Origin: Oscillospiraceae bacterium
GTDB taxonomy: Bacteria; Bacillota; Clostridia; Oscillospirales; Oscillospiraceae
Assembly (NCBI GenBank): GCA_017535635.1
Contig: JAFXTU010000024.1
Location: forward strand, 74,517-117,079
Direction: 5' to 3'
Length of the DNA stretch: 42,563 nt
A program made the translations under genes and the position numbers. Shown here one piece after another: positions 33,602 to 42,043 of the stretch. A model generated the notes under the pieces. That model was given only the letters and a program-made list of their open reading frames with translations. It ran no database searches and was not told the origin of the DNA. Position 1 is the first letter of the stretch, and the number at the start of each line of letters is the position of its first letter.

Positions 33602-34796
33602 GAACATCTGGTCCGTAGGGGAGCTGACCCGGTATCTCAAGGATCTGCTGGACGGGGAGACCCTTCTTCAGCGCGTCTATGTCCGGGGCGAGCTCTCCAA
33701 TTACAAGGTCTACCCCTCCGGGCACCACTATTTTACCATCAAGGATGAGGAAGCGACGCTGAAAGCGGTCCTGTTCCGCCGGGAAGCGTCGCGGCTTCGT
33801 TTCCGGCCGGAGAGCGGGATGAAGGTCGTCGCCCTGGGACGGGTGACGGTCTATCCCAGGGACGGGGCCTATCAGCTCTATGTGACGGAGCTGACTCCCG
33901 ACGGGGTGGGGGATCTGCATGTGGCTTTCGAGCAGCTGAAGGAAAAGCTGCGCCTGGAGGGCCTGTTTGACCCGGCCCACAAAAAGCCCCTGCCGCCTTA
34001 TCCGGAGCGGATCGCCGTCATCACCTCCTCCGCCGGCGCGGCGGTGCGGGATGTGATCCGGGTGGCGACGAAGCGCTTCCCGCTGGCGAAGCTGATCCTG
34101 CTGCCGGTCCGGGTCCAGGGGGCGGAGGCGCCGCCGGAGATCGCCGGGGCCATCCGCTACGCGAATCGCTGGAAGGTGGCGGACCTCATCATCACCGGCC
34201 GGGGCGGCGGCTCCATTGAGGACCTGTGGGCCTTCAACGACGAGCGGGTGGCCAGGGCCATCTACGATTCCGAGCTGCCCGTGATCTCCGCCGTGGGCCA
34301 CGAGCCGGACGTGACCATTGCGGATTTTGTGGCCGACCTGCGGGCCGCCACTCCCTCCAATGGGGCGGAGCTGGCCGTGCCCGACCGGGCGGAGCTCCAT
34401 TCGGTGATCGGGAATATGGAAAAGCGGATGCGAAATGCCCTTTCTTCCCGGCTGGCCTCCTCCCGGCAGAGACTGGAGCAGCTGCGGGAGCGGCGGGTGC
34501 TGACGGACCCGGGAGCTTACGTGGCGGACCGGCGGATCGCCCTGGACCACACGCAGGCGCTGCTGATCTCCGCGTTTCAAAAGAAGCTTTCCGACAAAAG
34601 GACGCGCCTTGCCCAAAACGCCTCCGCGCTGGACGCCATGAGTCCCCTGAAGGTCCTGGGAAGGGGCTATGCCATTGCCCAAAAGGAGGACGGAAGGGTC
34701 CTGCGCAGCCGGGAAGAGGCTGCGCCGGGAGACCGGCTGCGATTGCGGCTGGCGGACGGCAGTCTTCTGTGTCAGGTTCGGGAAGGGGAGGAATAG
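33594..34796 (+). CDS. xseA: Exodeoxyribonuclease VII large subunit
   Basis: The 400-residue protein has an N-terminal OB fold (SENIWSVGELTRYLKDLLDG, VRGELSNYK, FTIKDEEATLKAVLFR), the nuclease core with PPYPERIAVITSSAGAAVRDV and GRGGGSIEDLWAFNDE, and ISAVGHEPDVTIADFVADLRAATPSNGAE. A coiled coil and C-terminal GRGYAIA follow. With XseB it degrades single-stranded DNA. The start at 33594 is set by the family MSENIWSV opening; the same frame stays open upstream only because of the nusB frameshift. Confidence 0.96.
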   Translation: MSENIWSVGELTRYLKDLLDGETLLQRVYVRGELSNYKVYPSGHHYFTIKDEEATLKAVLFRREASRLRFRPESGMKVVALGRVTVYPRDGAYQLYVTELTPDGVGDLHVAFEQLKEKLRLEGLFDPAHKKPLPPYPERIAVITSSAGAAVRDVIRVATKRFPLAKLILLPVRVQGAEAPPEIAGAIRYANRWKVADLIITGRGGGSIEDLWAFNDERVARAIYDSELPVISAVGHEPDVTIADFVADLRAATPSNGAELAVPDRAELHSVIGNMEKRMRNALSSRLASSRQRLEQLRERRVLTDPGAYVADRRIALDHTQALLISAFQKKLSDKRTRLAQNASALDAMSPLKVLGRGYAIAQKEDGRVLRSREEAAPGDRLRLRLADGSLLCQVREGEE

Positions 34797-34799
34797 ACG

Positions 34800-35039
34800 A
34801 TGGCCGCGGAAAAGAAAAAAGCGAGCTTTGAGGATAAAATGCTCCGGCTGGAGGAGGTCGTCCGTCTCCTGGAGCGGGGAGACGCCCCCCTGGAGGACGC
34901 CATGAAGCTCTTTGAAGAGGGAACGAAGCTGGCGGCAAGCTGCGGCGAGCTGCTGGATCAGGCGGAAAAACGGGTGGTCGCCCTTTCCAAGGGCCCCGAC
35001 GGCGCTCCCGTGGAAACGGAGATCGACCTTGGAGAATAA
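34800..35039 (+). CDS. xseB: Exodeoxyribonuclease VII small subunit
   Basis: The 79-residue helical protein has the family pattern SFEDKMLRLEEVVRLLERGDAPLEDAMKLFEEG and binds the XseA coiled coil. It starts 3 bp after xseA with GGAGG upstream and overlaps the next gene by 11 bp. Confidence 0.95.
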   Translation: MAAEKKKASFEDKMLRLEEVVRLLERGDAPLEDAMKLFEEGTKLAASCGELLDQAEKRVVALSKGPDGAPVETEIDLGE

Positions 35040-35892
35040 GACAAGGCTGGAACGGGACCGGGAGCTCATTGAGCGGAGGCTCCAGGAGCTTATGCCCCGG
35101 CGGGACCGGCTCACGGAGGCCATGGGCTACAGCCTCCTGGCGGGGGGGAAGCGGCTGCGGCCGGTGCTGACCCTGGAATTCTGCCGCGCCTGCGGGGGGG
35201 AGGATGCTCCCGCCCTGGACATGGGCTGCGGCGTGGAGATGCTCCACACCTACTCCCTTATTCACGACGACCTTCCCGCCATGGACAACGACGAGCTGCG
35301 GCGGGGAAAGCCCACGAATCATGTGGTCTACGGGGAGTGGATGGCCCTCCTGGCGGGGGACGCCCTCCAGGCGGAGGCCTTTTCCAGCGTGCTCTGCGCC
35401 CCCGCCTCCGCCGAAGCTAGGGCAGAGGCTGCCCGGATCCTGGCGGAGGCCGCCGGGGCGAGGGGCATCTGCGGCGGGCAGTTCCTGGATCTGGACGGGG
35501 AGGGAAGACGCCTGAGCCCGGAGGAGATCACTCTGCTGAACCGGCAGAAGACGGGGGCTCTGCTTTCCGCCGCCTGCAGGATGGGCTGCGTGGCCGCTTC
35601 CCGCCCGGACCTTGCTTCCGCCGCCGGGGACTACGGACAGGCCCTGGGCCTGGCCTTTCAGCTCCGGGACGATCTTTTGGACGAGGAGAGCACCACGGAG
35701 GAGCTGGGAAAGCCCGTGGGCTCCGATGAAAAAAACGCCAAGGCCACCATGCTTGCCCTCTATGGCGCGGAACAGTGCCGGGCCATGGTGCGGGAAGAGA
35801 CGGAGCGGGCCTGCCGGATCCTGGAGGAGAGCTTCGGGAGTCCGGGTTTCCTCCTGTGGCTGACCCGGGAGCTGGCGGAGCGAAAAAACTGA
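35029..35892 (+). CDS. ispA: Polyprenyl (farnesyl/geranyl) diphosphate synthase
   Basis: The 287-residue enzyme condenses IPP with allylic diphosphates. It has GGKRLRP, the first Asp-rich motif DDLPAMDND (D80, D81, ...), GDALQAEAF, and the second motif QLRDDLLDE; KPVGSDEKNAKAT follows. Short-chain (C10-C15) products are likely from class and from the xseAB context typical of ispA. The start is TTG at 35029 inside the xseB end, with GGAG upstream. It is followed by a terminator. Confidence 0.9.
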   Translation: MENKTRLERDRELIERRLQELMPRRDRLTEAMGYSLLAGGKRLRPVLTLEFCRACGGEDAPALDMGCGVEMLHTYSLIHDDLPAMDNDELRRGKPTNHVVYGEWMALLAGDALQAEAFSSVLCAPASAEARAEAARILAEAAGARGICGGQFLDLDGEGRRLSPEEITLLNRQKTGALLSAACRMGCVAASRPDLASAAGDYGQALGLAFQLRDDLLDEESTTEELGKPVGSDEKNAKATMLALYGAEQCRAMVREETERACRILEESFGSPGFLLWLTRELAERKN

Positions 35893-35909
35893 GAGGAACC
35901 TCTGTTCGG

Positions 35910-35940
35910 GGCGGAGTACAGACTCCGCTCCGCCATTTTT
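35910..35940 (+). terminator. Intrinsic terminator after ispA
   Basis: Stem GGCGGAG/CTCCGCC (35910-35916/35928-35934) followed by ATTTTT; an alternative inner stem GCGGAGT/ACTCCGC is also possible. Confidence 0.75.
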
Positions 35941-35969
35941 CTCTCTGGAAGCGGATTGAAAAATACTAA

Positions 35970-35998
35970 TTGCGATATGAGATGCTTTGTGCTATACT
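35970..35998 (+). promoter_or_regulatory. Promoter of the methyltransferase-ecf operon
   Basis: TTGCGA (35970-35975), 17-bp spacer, TATACT (35993-35998) with an extended TGC, 43 bp before the ATG at 36041. Confidence 0.65.
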
Positions 35999-36040
35999 CT
36001 ATAATTACTTGAGCTATGCGTATATGGCGGAGGACGGGCC

Positions 36041-36907
36041 ATGTGGATCAGCGGGGACTGGAAGGATTATGAGCTGCTGGACTGCTCCGGCGGGGAAAAG
36101 CTGGAGCGTTGGGGCAGCCATATCCTCCGCAGGCCGGACCCGCAGGCCATCTGGCAGACGCCCAAGGGCAACCTGTGGGAGACTGCGGAGGCGGTCTACC
36201 GCCGCTCGGAGTCCGGCGGCGGGAAGTGGATCAAAACCGACGTCCCCCCCTCCTGGCGCATCCGCTGGCAGGAGCTCACCTTCCAGGTGAAGCTGATGAG
36301 CTTCAAGCACACCGGCCTCTTCCCGGAGCAGGCGGCCAACTGGCAGTTTATCCGGGAAACGATCCGCTCCGCCGGCCGGGAGATACGGGTGCTGAACCTC
36401 TTTGCCTATACCGGCGGAGCCACCCTGGCGGCCCTGTCGGCGGGAGCCAGCGTCTGCCATGTGGACGCGGCCAAGGGCATGGTGGCCTGGGCCAAGGAAA
36501 ACGCCCTCCTTTCCGGCCTGGAAGGGAGGCCCGTCCGCTGGATCGTGGACGACTGCAGGAAGTTCGTGGAGAAGGAGATCCGGCGGGGGAAGCGCTACGA
36601 CGCCATCATCATGGACCCGCCCTCCTACGGCCGGGGCCCCACCGGGGAGGTCTGGAAGCTGGAGGACAGCCTCTGGAGCTTTCTGGAGCTCTGCGCCGGG
36701 GTCCTGAGCGATAGGCCCCTCTTTGTCCTGATCAATTCCTATACCACCGGGCTGAGCCCCAGCGTGCTGACCTATCTCTCGGAGACGGTCTTTTCCGCCC
36801 GCTGGGACGGAAAAAGCGAGAGCCGGGAGCTGGGGCTGCCGGTGACGGAGAGCGGGCTCGTCCTGCCCTGCGGCGCCGCCTGCCGCTGGGTCGGAGCGCT
36901 GAGGTAG
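36041..36907 (+). CDS. Class I SAM-dependent methyltransferase (RlmI/RlmL-like, COG1092)
   Basis: The 288-residue protein lacks the N-terminal PUA domain of RlmI. It shows the substrate-binding part (FQVKLMSFKHTGLFPEQAANW), SAM motif VLNLFAYTGGATLAALSAGA, the acidic VDAAKGMV and catalytic DPPSYGRGPTGEVWKL. Related enzymes methylate cytosine or guanine in 23S rRNA; the exact target is not shown. GGAGG lies 7 nt before the ATG. The next gene begins 4 bp after its stop. Confidence 0.85.
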   Translation: MWISGDWKDYELLDCSGGEKLERWGSHILRRPDPQAIWQTPKGNLWETAEAVYRRSESGGGKWIKTDVPPSWRIRWQELTFQVKLMSFKHTGLFPEQAANWQFIRETIRSAGREIRVLNLFAYTGGATLAALSAGASVCHVDAAKGMVAWAKENALLSGLEGRPVRWIVDDCRKFVEKEIRRGKRYDAIIMDPPSYGRGPTGEVWKLEDSLWSFLELCAGVLSDRPLFVLINSYTTGLSPSVLTYLSETVFSARWDGKSESRELGLPVTESGLVLPCGAACRWVGALR

Positions 36908-36910
36908 ACT

Positions 36911-37747
36911 ATGAACATCATCCGCACCGAAAAACTGGATTTTGAATACGACGCCGAGAGCGGCCGTGGCCTGGTGCTGAAGGAGCTGGACCTGGAGATC
37001 GAAGAGGGTTCCTTTGTGGCCATCCTGGGGCACAACGGCTCCGGGAAGAGCACCCTGGCCAAGCATATGAACGCCATCCTCCTGCCCACGGGGGGGAAGG
37101 TCTTCGTCAGCGGCATGGATACCTCTGACGAGGAGCGGTTGCTGGAGATCCGGCGCACCGTGGGCATGGTGTTCCAGAACCCGGACAACCAGATCGTCGC
37201 CAACGTGGTGGAGGACGACGTGGCTTTCGGCCCGGAAAACATCGGCATCCCCACGGCGGAGATCCGGACGAGAGTGGACGAAGCCCTGAAAGCGGTGGGG
37301 ATGTACGAATACCGGAACCATGCCCCCCACCTCCTTTCCGGGGGACAGAAGCAGCGGGTGGCCATCGCCGGGATCATCGCCATGCGCCCGCGCTGTATCG
37401 TGCTGGACGAGCCCACCGCCATGCTGGACCCTTCCGGCCGCCGGGAGGTGCTGGACACCGTCCACCGCCTCAACCGGGAGAACGGCATCACCGTGGTCCT
37501 CATCACTCATCACATGGACGAATGCATCGACGCGGACCGGCTCATCGTGATGGCGGACGGGGCGATCATCGCGGACGGCTCCCCCAGGGAGGTATTCCCC
37601 CAGGTGGAGCTGCTTCGGGACACGGGGATGGACGTCCCCGCCACGGTGGGTCTCGCCTGGGAGCTTCGCAAGGCGGGCTATGATATGCCCCTGGACGCCC
37701 TCAGCGCGGAGGAATGCGCGGAAGCCCTGTACCGGGTGTTCGGATAA
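36911..37747 (+). CDS. ecfA1: Energy-coupling factor transporter ATPase EcfA1
   Basis: The 278-residue ATPase has Walker [11 protein letters not shown]-loop [21 protein letters not shown] typical of EcfA, signature [16 protein letters not shown] and Walker [13 protein letters not shown]. With EcfA2 and EcfT it energises several vitamin-uptake S components; none is encoded here. It forms one module with the next two genes. Confidence 0.94.
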   Translation: MNIIRTEKLDFEYDAESGRGLVLKELDLEIEEGSFVAILGHNGSGKSTLAKHMNAILLPTGGKVFVSGMDTSDEERLLEIRRTVGMVFQNPDNQIVANVVEDDVAFGPENIGIPTAEIRTRVDEALKAVGMYEYRNHAPHLLSGGQKQRVAIAGIIAMRPRCIVLDEPTAMLDPSGRREVLDTVHRLNRENGITVVLITHHMDECIDADRLIVMADGAIIADGSPREVFPQVELLRDTGMDVPATVGLAWELRKAGYDMPLDALSAEECAEALYRVFG

Positions 37748-37767
37748 GAGTTAAGGAGATCGGAAGC

Positions 37768-38634
37768 TTGGCGCCGTTATTGGAGATCAGAAAACTGACG
37801 CATATCTACAGCCAGGGCACGCCCTTCGAGCACGTGGCCCTGAAGGATGTGGACTTTGTGGCGGAAAAAGGGGAGTTCATCGGCATCATCGGCCACACCG
37901 GCTCCGGGAAATCCACCTTTGTCCAGCATCTCAACGCCCTTTTGAAGCCCACCTCCGGCACCGTCCTTCTGGATGGGGAGGCTGTTTTCTCCTCTCCCCA
38001 GCGGATCCGCCAGGTCCGCAGCCGGGTGGGGCTGGTTTTCCAATACCCGGAGTATCAGCTTTTTGAGGAAACGGTCCGGGCGGACATCGCCTACGGTCCG
38101 AAGAACATGAAGCTGGACAAGGAGGAGATCGAGCAGCGGGTCCTGGAGGCGGCGGATTTCGTCGGTCTGGACCCGGAGCTCCTGGACAAGTCCCCCTTCG
38201 ACCTCTCCGGCGGTCAGAAGCGCCGGGCGGCCATCGCCGGCGTTATCGCCATGCGGCCCGACATCCTGGTCCTGGATGAGCCCACCGCCGGGCTGGACCC
38301 CAGGGGCCGGGAGGAGATCATCGCCAACATCCGCCGTTACCACGCCAGAGTGAACGGCACGGTCATCTATATCACCCACAGCATGGAGGACATCGCCCGC
38401 TTCGCTTCCCGCCTCGCCGTGTTCTGCGAGGGGCGGATCGTGATGGACGGTGTCCCCGGAGAAATCTTCCGCCATGTGGAGGAGCTGGAGCGGATCGGCC
38501 TCACGGTCCCGGGCATCACCAAGGTGATGGCCCTCCTCCGCGCCCGCGGCCTGCCGGTCCCGGAGGGGATCTACACCATCCACCAGGCCATGGACGCCCT
38601 TCTGGGTTTGAAGGGAGGCGGGGAGAATGCTTAA
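37768..38634 (+). CDS. ecfA2: Energy-coupling factor transporter ATPase EcfA2
   Basis: The 288-residue ATPase has Walker A GHTGSGKST, VFQYPEYQLFEETVRADIAYGPKN, signature DLSGGQKRRAAIAGVI and Walker B ILVLDEPTAGLD. The TTG at 37768 is chosen because AAGGAG lies 9 nt upstream and the family N-terminus (LLEIRKLTHIY) follows; upstream in-frame codons lie within ecfA1. It overlaps ecfT by 8 bp. Confidence 0.94.
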   Translation: MAPLLEIRKLTHIYSQGTPFEHVALKDVDFVAEKGEFIGIIGHTGSGKSTFVQHLNALLKPTSGTVLLDGEAVFSSPQRIRQVRSRVGLVFQYPEYQLFEETVRADIAYGPKNMKLDKEEIEQRVLEAADFVGLDPELLDKSPFDLSGGQKRRAAIAGVIAMRPDILVLDEPTAGLDPRGREEIIANIRRYHARVNGTVIYITHSMEDIARFASRLAVFCEGRIVMDGVPGEIFRHVEELERIGLTVPGITKVMALLRARGLPVPEGIYTIHQAMDALLGLKGGGENA

Positions 38635-39433
38635 GGACATCACCCTGGGCCAGTATTTCCCCGGAGATACCCTGGTCCACCGGTTGGACCCTCGGACCAA
38701 GCTTGTTATGACGATCCTGTATATCGTCGTCCTTTTCCTGGCCAAGGGCCCCATCTCCTATCTGGCGGTCTTCCTGTTCCTGGCGATCAGCATCGGCGTC
38801 TCCCGGATCCGGCTGAAAACCATCCTCAGCGGCCTGAAGCCGATCCTGATCCTGATCCTCATCACGGCGATCCTGAACCTCCTTTACAATCGGGGCGAGA
38901 CAGTCCTCCTCCGTTTCTGGAGGATCACCATCACCCTGGAGGGCGTTTTCACGGCTCTGACCATGGCCCTGCGGATCGTGATGCTCATTGCCGGGACTCT
39001 GCTGCTCACCTACACCACATCGCCCCTGCAGCTCACCGACGGGCTGGAACAGCTCCTGAATCCCCTGAAAAAGATCCATGTCCCGGTGCATGAGCTGAGC
39101 ATGATGATGTCCATCGCCCTGCGCTTTATTCCCACCCTGATCGAAGAGACGGACAAGATCATGAACGCCCAGAAGGCCCGGGGCGCGGAATTCGACACCG
39201 GGAACCTGATCCAGAAGGCGAAGGCTATGCTGCCCCTGCTGGTGCCCCTGTTCATCAGCGCCTTCCGCCGGGCCGACGAGCTGGCCACCGCCATGGAGAG
39301 CCGCTGCTACCACGGCGGCGAGGGGCGCACCAAGCTCAAGGTGCTGACCATGGAGCGGCGGGACTGGATCACTCTGATCGTGGGGCTTCTCATGCTGGCC
39401 CTGGTGATCGCCCTGCGGAGGCTGGGGCTGTGA
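38627..39433 (+). CDS. ecfT: Energy-coupling factor transporter transmembrane protein EcfT
   Basis: The 268-residue membrane protein couples the ATPases to S components. It has the family start LGQYFPGDTLVHRLDPRTKLV, several helices and the two coupling motifs ending with Ala-Arg-Gly, AQKARGAEFDTGN and AMESRCYHGGEGRT. It overlaps truA by 4 bp. Confidence 0.95.
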   Translation: MLKDITLGQYFPGDTLVHRLDPRTKLVMTILYIVVLFLAKGPISYLAVFLFLAISIGVSRIRLKTILSGLKPILILILITAILNLLYNRGETVLLRFWRITITLEGVFTALTMALRIVMLIAGTLLLTYTTSPLQLTDGLEQLLNPLKKIHVPVHELSMMMSIALRFIPTLIEETDKIMNAQKARGAEFDTGNLIQKAKAMLPLLVPLFISAFRRADELATAMESRCYHGGEGRTKLKVLTMERRDWITLIVGLLMLALVIALRRLGL

Positions 39434-40200
39434 GGACGGTAGCCCTGCGCCTGGGCTACGACGGGACGGCCTACCACGGCTGGCAGAGGCAGAAAAACGC
39501 AGTCACCGTCCAGGAGACCCTGGAGGCAGCCCTGAGCCGTCTATATAAGGAAGAGATCCATGTCCTTGGCTGCGGGAGGACCGACGCCGGCGTTCACGCC
39601 CGGAAATACCTGGCGAACTACCGGATCGACGGTGACGTTTTCATTCCTCCTGCGCGGCTGCCCCTGGCGCTGAACGCCCTTCTGCCCCATGACATCGCCG
39701 TGACCGGGGCCTGCGAGGTGCCGGAGGACTTCCACGCCGTATTCTCCTGCACCCGGAAGGAATATACCTATTATATCCGCTCCGGCGGCGTCCGGGATCC
39801 TTTTGAGCGGGATCGGGTGTGGTTCCGGCCGGAGCGTCTGGACCTGGAGCCCATGCGCCGGGCCGCGGAGGGCTTCTTGGGGACCCATGACTTTGCCGCC
39901 GTCCGCAGCGTCGGCACCAATGTGAAGACCACCGTTCGTACCGTGTACGATTATGAGATCCGGCAGGAGGGAGAGCTCATCTCCTTCCGCATCGCTGCCA
40001 GCGGCTTTCTCTACAACATGGCCCGGGCCATGGTGGGCACGACGGTCTACTCCGCCCTGGGAAAGCTGAGGCCGGAGGACATTCCCCGGATCCTGGCGGA
40101 GAAGGATCGGACCCTGGCTGGGCCGACGGTGCCGCCCCAGGGCCTGTATATGACGGACGTCCGCTATCCGGGCGAAGCTGGGAGGCTGATGGAAGGATGA
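39430..40200 (+). CDS. truA: tRNA pseudouridine(38-40) synthase
   Basis: The 256-residue enzyme has the catalytic Asp in GCGRTDAGVHA, the N-terminal LGYDGTAYHGWQRQKNAVTVQETLE and the C-terminal FLYNMARAMVGT. It isomerises U38-U40 in the anticodon arm. The start is GTG at 39430 within the ecfT stop overlap; the stop overlaps the next ATG by 4 bp. Confidence 0.96.
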   Translation: MRTVALRLGYDGTAYHGWQRQKNAVTVQETLEAALSRLYKEEIHVLGCGRTDAGVHARKYLANYRIDGDVFIPPARLPLALNALLPHDIAVTGACEVPEDFHAVFSCTRKEYTYYIRSGGVRDPFERDRVWFRPERLDLEPMRRAAEGFLGTHDFAAVRSVGTNVKTTVRTVYDYEIRQEGELISFRIAASGFLYNMARAMVGTTVYSALGKLRPEDIPRILAEKDRTLAGPTVPPQGLYMTDVRYPGEAGRLMEG

Positions 40201-41264
40201 AAAAGTTCATCGGAAATCTCCTGATCCTTCTGGTCATCCTGGCCGTTGCGGTCCTGGCGGCCTCCGGCGTCGTGGGAAGCCGCCTGAACCGAAGGGACAA
40301 TTCCGCCTTCGAGGCGGATCTGAACGGGCTGGAAAACGCGGTCTACGCGCCGGCGGGAGACGGCTTCGCGGCAGTCTCGGAGGTGCTCTGCCGCCTTTAC
40401 GGCAGAGGGGGCGAGACCCTGTGCTCCGCGCCCCGCAGCTATCCGCAGATGCAGATTGCAGGGACAGAGGGTTATGCCGCGGTCTGGAGCGAGGGAGAGG
40501 CCGGGTTTACGATTCTGAAAAACGGAGAGCCCACGGACCTGAGCTTTCCCGGGGGCGTCACGGCGGCGGACATAAGCGACGGCGGCGTGGCCGCGATCCT
40601 GGCCGGAGAGAACGGCTACAAGGGCTCCGTCAGTGTCGTCCGGGCGGACGGGACCGCCCTGTACCGGGTCTACATCGGCAGCGGGTATCCCGTGGATACC
40701 GGCATTTCCCCGGACTCCCGCCGCGTTAGTATCCTCTGCCTGACGGCGGGGGGGAGCAGCGTCAGCATCTACAGCACCGATCAGGAGGAGAGCCTGGCGG
40801 AGGTCGACCTCCCGGACTGCGCCTGCTTCGATCTGGAATATCTGTCGGACGGCCGCATCCTCCTGGTCTGCTCCGACCGGCTGATCTTCCTGAAGGGGGA
40901 CGGCAGTCAGTTGGGGGAATACTCCTTCCAGGGACAGTTTCTCAAGGACTATTCCTGCGCGGGAAGCGGTTATGTGATCCTTCTGCTGGGAAAATACCGG
41001 GCGGGCAGCGCCGGAACTCTGCTGATCCTGGACACGGAGGGAAAGCTTCTGGCGGAAAAAGAGCTCTCCTCCGAGGTGAACGGGATCAGTGCCTCCGAGA
41101 AGCGCTTTGCCGTCTGTTACAGCGATGAAACGGTCGTCTACGACTCCGCACTTGCGGAACTGGGGCGGCTGCAGAGCACCGCAGGCATCCAGGCTGCGGT
41201 GATGCGTTCCGATGGCGCTGCCATCATCATTTCCGGCGGCGGCGCCGCCATCTTTGAACCGTAG
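40197..41264 (+). CDS. Membrane-anchored DUF5711-like beta-propeller protein
   Basis: The 355-residue protein has an N-terminal membrane anchor (residues 5-24) and an extracellular part of about 330 residues. This is built of repeated blocks with conserved endings (AAVWSEGEAGFTILKNGE, VSVVRADGTALYRV, LLILDTEGKLLAE), a beta-propeller pattern seen in DUF5711 proteins of Clostridia. Function unknown. AAGG precedes the ATG. The neighbour is a CvpA-family membrane protein. Confidence 0.75.
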   Translation: MKKFIGNLLILLVILAVAVLAASGVVGSRLNRRDNSAFEADLNGLENAVYAPAGDGFAAVSEVLCRLYGRGGETLCSAPRSYPQMQIAGTEGYAAVWSEGEAGFTILKNGEPTDLSFPGGVTAADISDGGVAAILAGENGYKGSVSVVRADGTALYRVYIGSGYPVDTGISPDSRRVSILCLTAGGSSVSIYSTDQEESLAEVDLPDCACFDLEYLSDGRILLVCSDRLIFLKGDGSQLGEYSFQGQFLKDYSCAGSGYVILLLGKYRAGSAGTLLILDTEGKLLAEKELSSEVNGISASEKRFAVCYSDETVVYDSALAELGRLQSTAGIQAAVMRSDGAAIIISGGGAAIFEP

Positions 41265-41278
41265 AGGAGGCAAAGCAC

Positions 41279-41962
41279 ATGCTCAAATGGATCGTGGAGA
41301 TCGCGCTTGCGCTGATCATTCTCCTGTGTGCCTGGCGCGGCTACCGCAATGGACTGATCGCGGGTCTGCTGGCAGTCTGCGCGGTGCTGTTTTCGGTCTA
41401 TGCCGCCGACATCCTGGCGGACACTTATTCCGGCGAGTTTACCAAGATGCTGGAGCCCTTCGTCAGCGGTGTGGTGGACACGGCGGATTCCGAGGCCAGG
41501 GAGCATTTTGAGAAGCTGAACAAGGAACCCACCGTCCACGACCTGAGCCTGGAGACGCTCCACGGCTGCGGCATCCTGCAGTCCGCCGCGGAGAACATCG
41601 CCAGGGAGCTGGCCGGGGAGCAGACGGATACCGGGCCTGCTCTCCGGGTCGCTCTGGTGGATAAGCTTTGCTCGGTGGCCGCCTATGTGCTGACCTATAT
41701 CATCATGTTCGTCCTGCTGATCATCGTTTTTGCTGTGATCGGCAATCTGTTCAACCTGGCCTTCAAGCTGCCGGGGCTGGAGCTCATCAACGGCGTCCTG
41801 GGAACGGTGCTGGGCATCGCCAAGGGGCTGCTCTACGTGTTCGCCATCGCCTGGGCGCTCCGCTTCACCGGACTTTTGCTGCCGGAAGAGAAGATGAACG
41901 AAATGATGATCCTCCGCTGGGCCATGAAAACCTGCCCTCTGGTCGGCTTCCTGGGTCTTTAA
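41279..41962 (+). CDS. CvpA family membrane protein
   Basis: The 227-residue protein has four hydrophobic segments (about 4-20, 26-45, 136-158 and 178-200) and a large loop of about 90 residues between the second and third. The family pattern shows in YRNGLIAGLLAVCAVLFSVYAA and in NLFNLAFKLPGLELINGVLGTVLGIAKGLLY. CvpA proteins are linked to colicin V production and envelope integrity; molecular function is not settled. GAGGAGG precedes the ATG. Confidence 0.85.
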   Translation: MLKWIVEIALALIILLCAWRGYRNGLIAGLLAVCAVLFSVYAADILADTYSGEFTKMLEPFVSGVVDTADSEAREHFEKLNKEPTVHDLSLETLHGCGILQSAAENIARELAGEQTDTGPALRVALVDKLCSVAAYVLTYIIMFVLLIIVFAVIGNLFNLAFKLPGLELINGVLGTVLGIAKGLLYVFAIAWALRFTGLLLPEEKMNEMMILRWAMKTCPLVGFLGL

Positions 41963-41986
41963 AGGAAGTCTTGGAAATACTTCGAT

Positions 41987-42015
41987 TTGAGTTTGCATGA
42001 ACAGCGTAGTATACT
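41987..42015 (+). promoter_or_regulatory. Promoter of the Clp ATPase gene
   Basis: TTGAGT (41987-41992), 17-bp spacer, TATACT (42010-42015), 28 bp before the ATG. No CtsR or CIRCE operator is visible nearby. Confidence 0.6.
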
Positions 42016-42043
42016 CGCGTTGATATCGGAAAGGGAGTGGAAC

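Noticed and set aside
33153..34796. A single 547-residue protein from nusB start through xseA
   Set aside because: The middle part is out-of-frame nusB sequence; it arises only from the nusB frameshift and is not a NusB-XseA fusion.
35029..35892. Longer start at 34912 for the polyprenyl synthase
   Set aside because: It would overlap most of xseB in another frame and has no family sequence; TTG at 35029 fits the family N-terminus.
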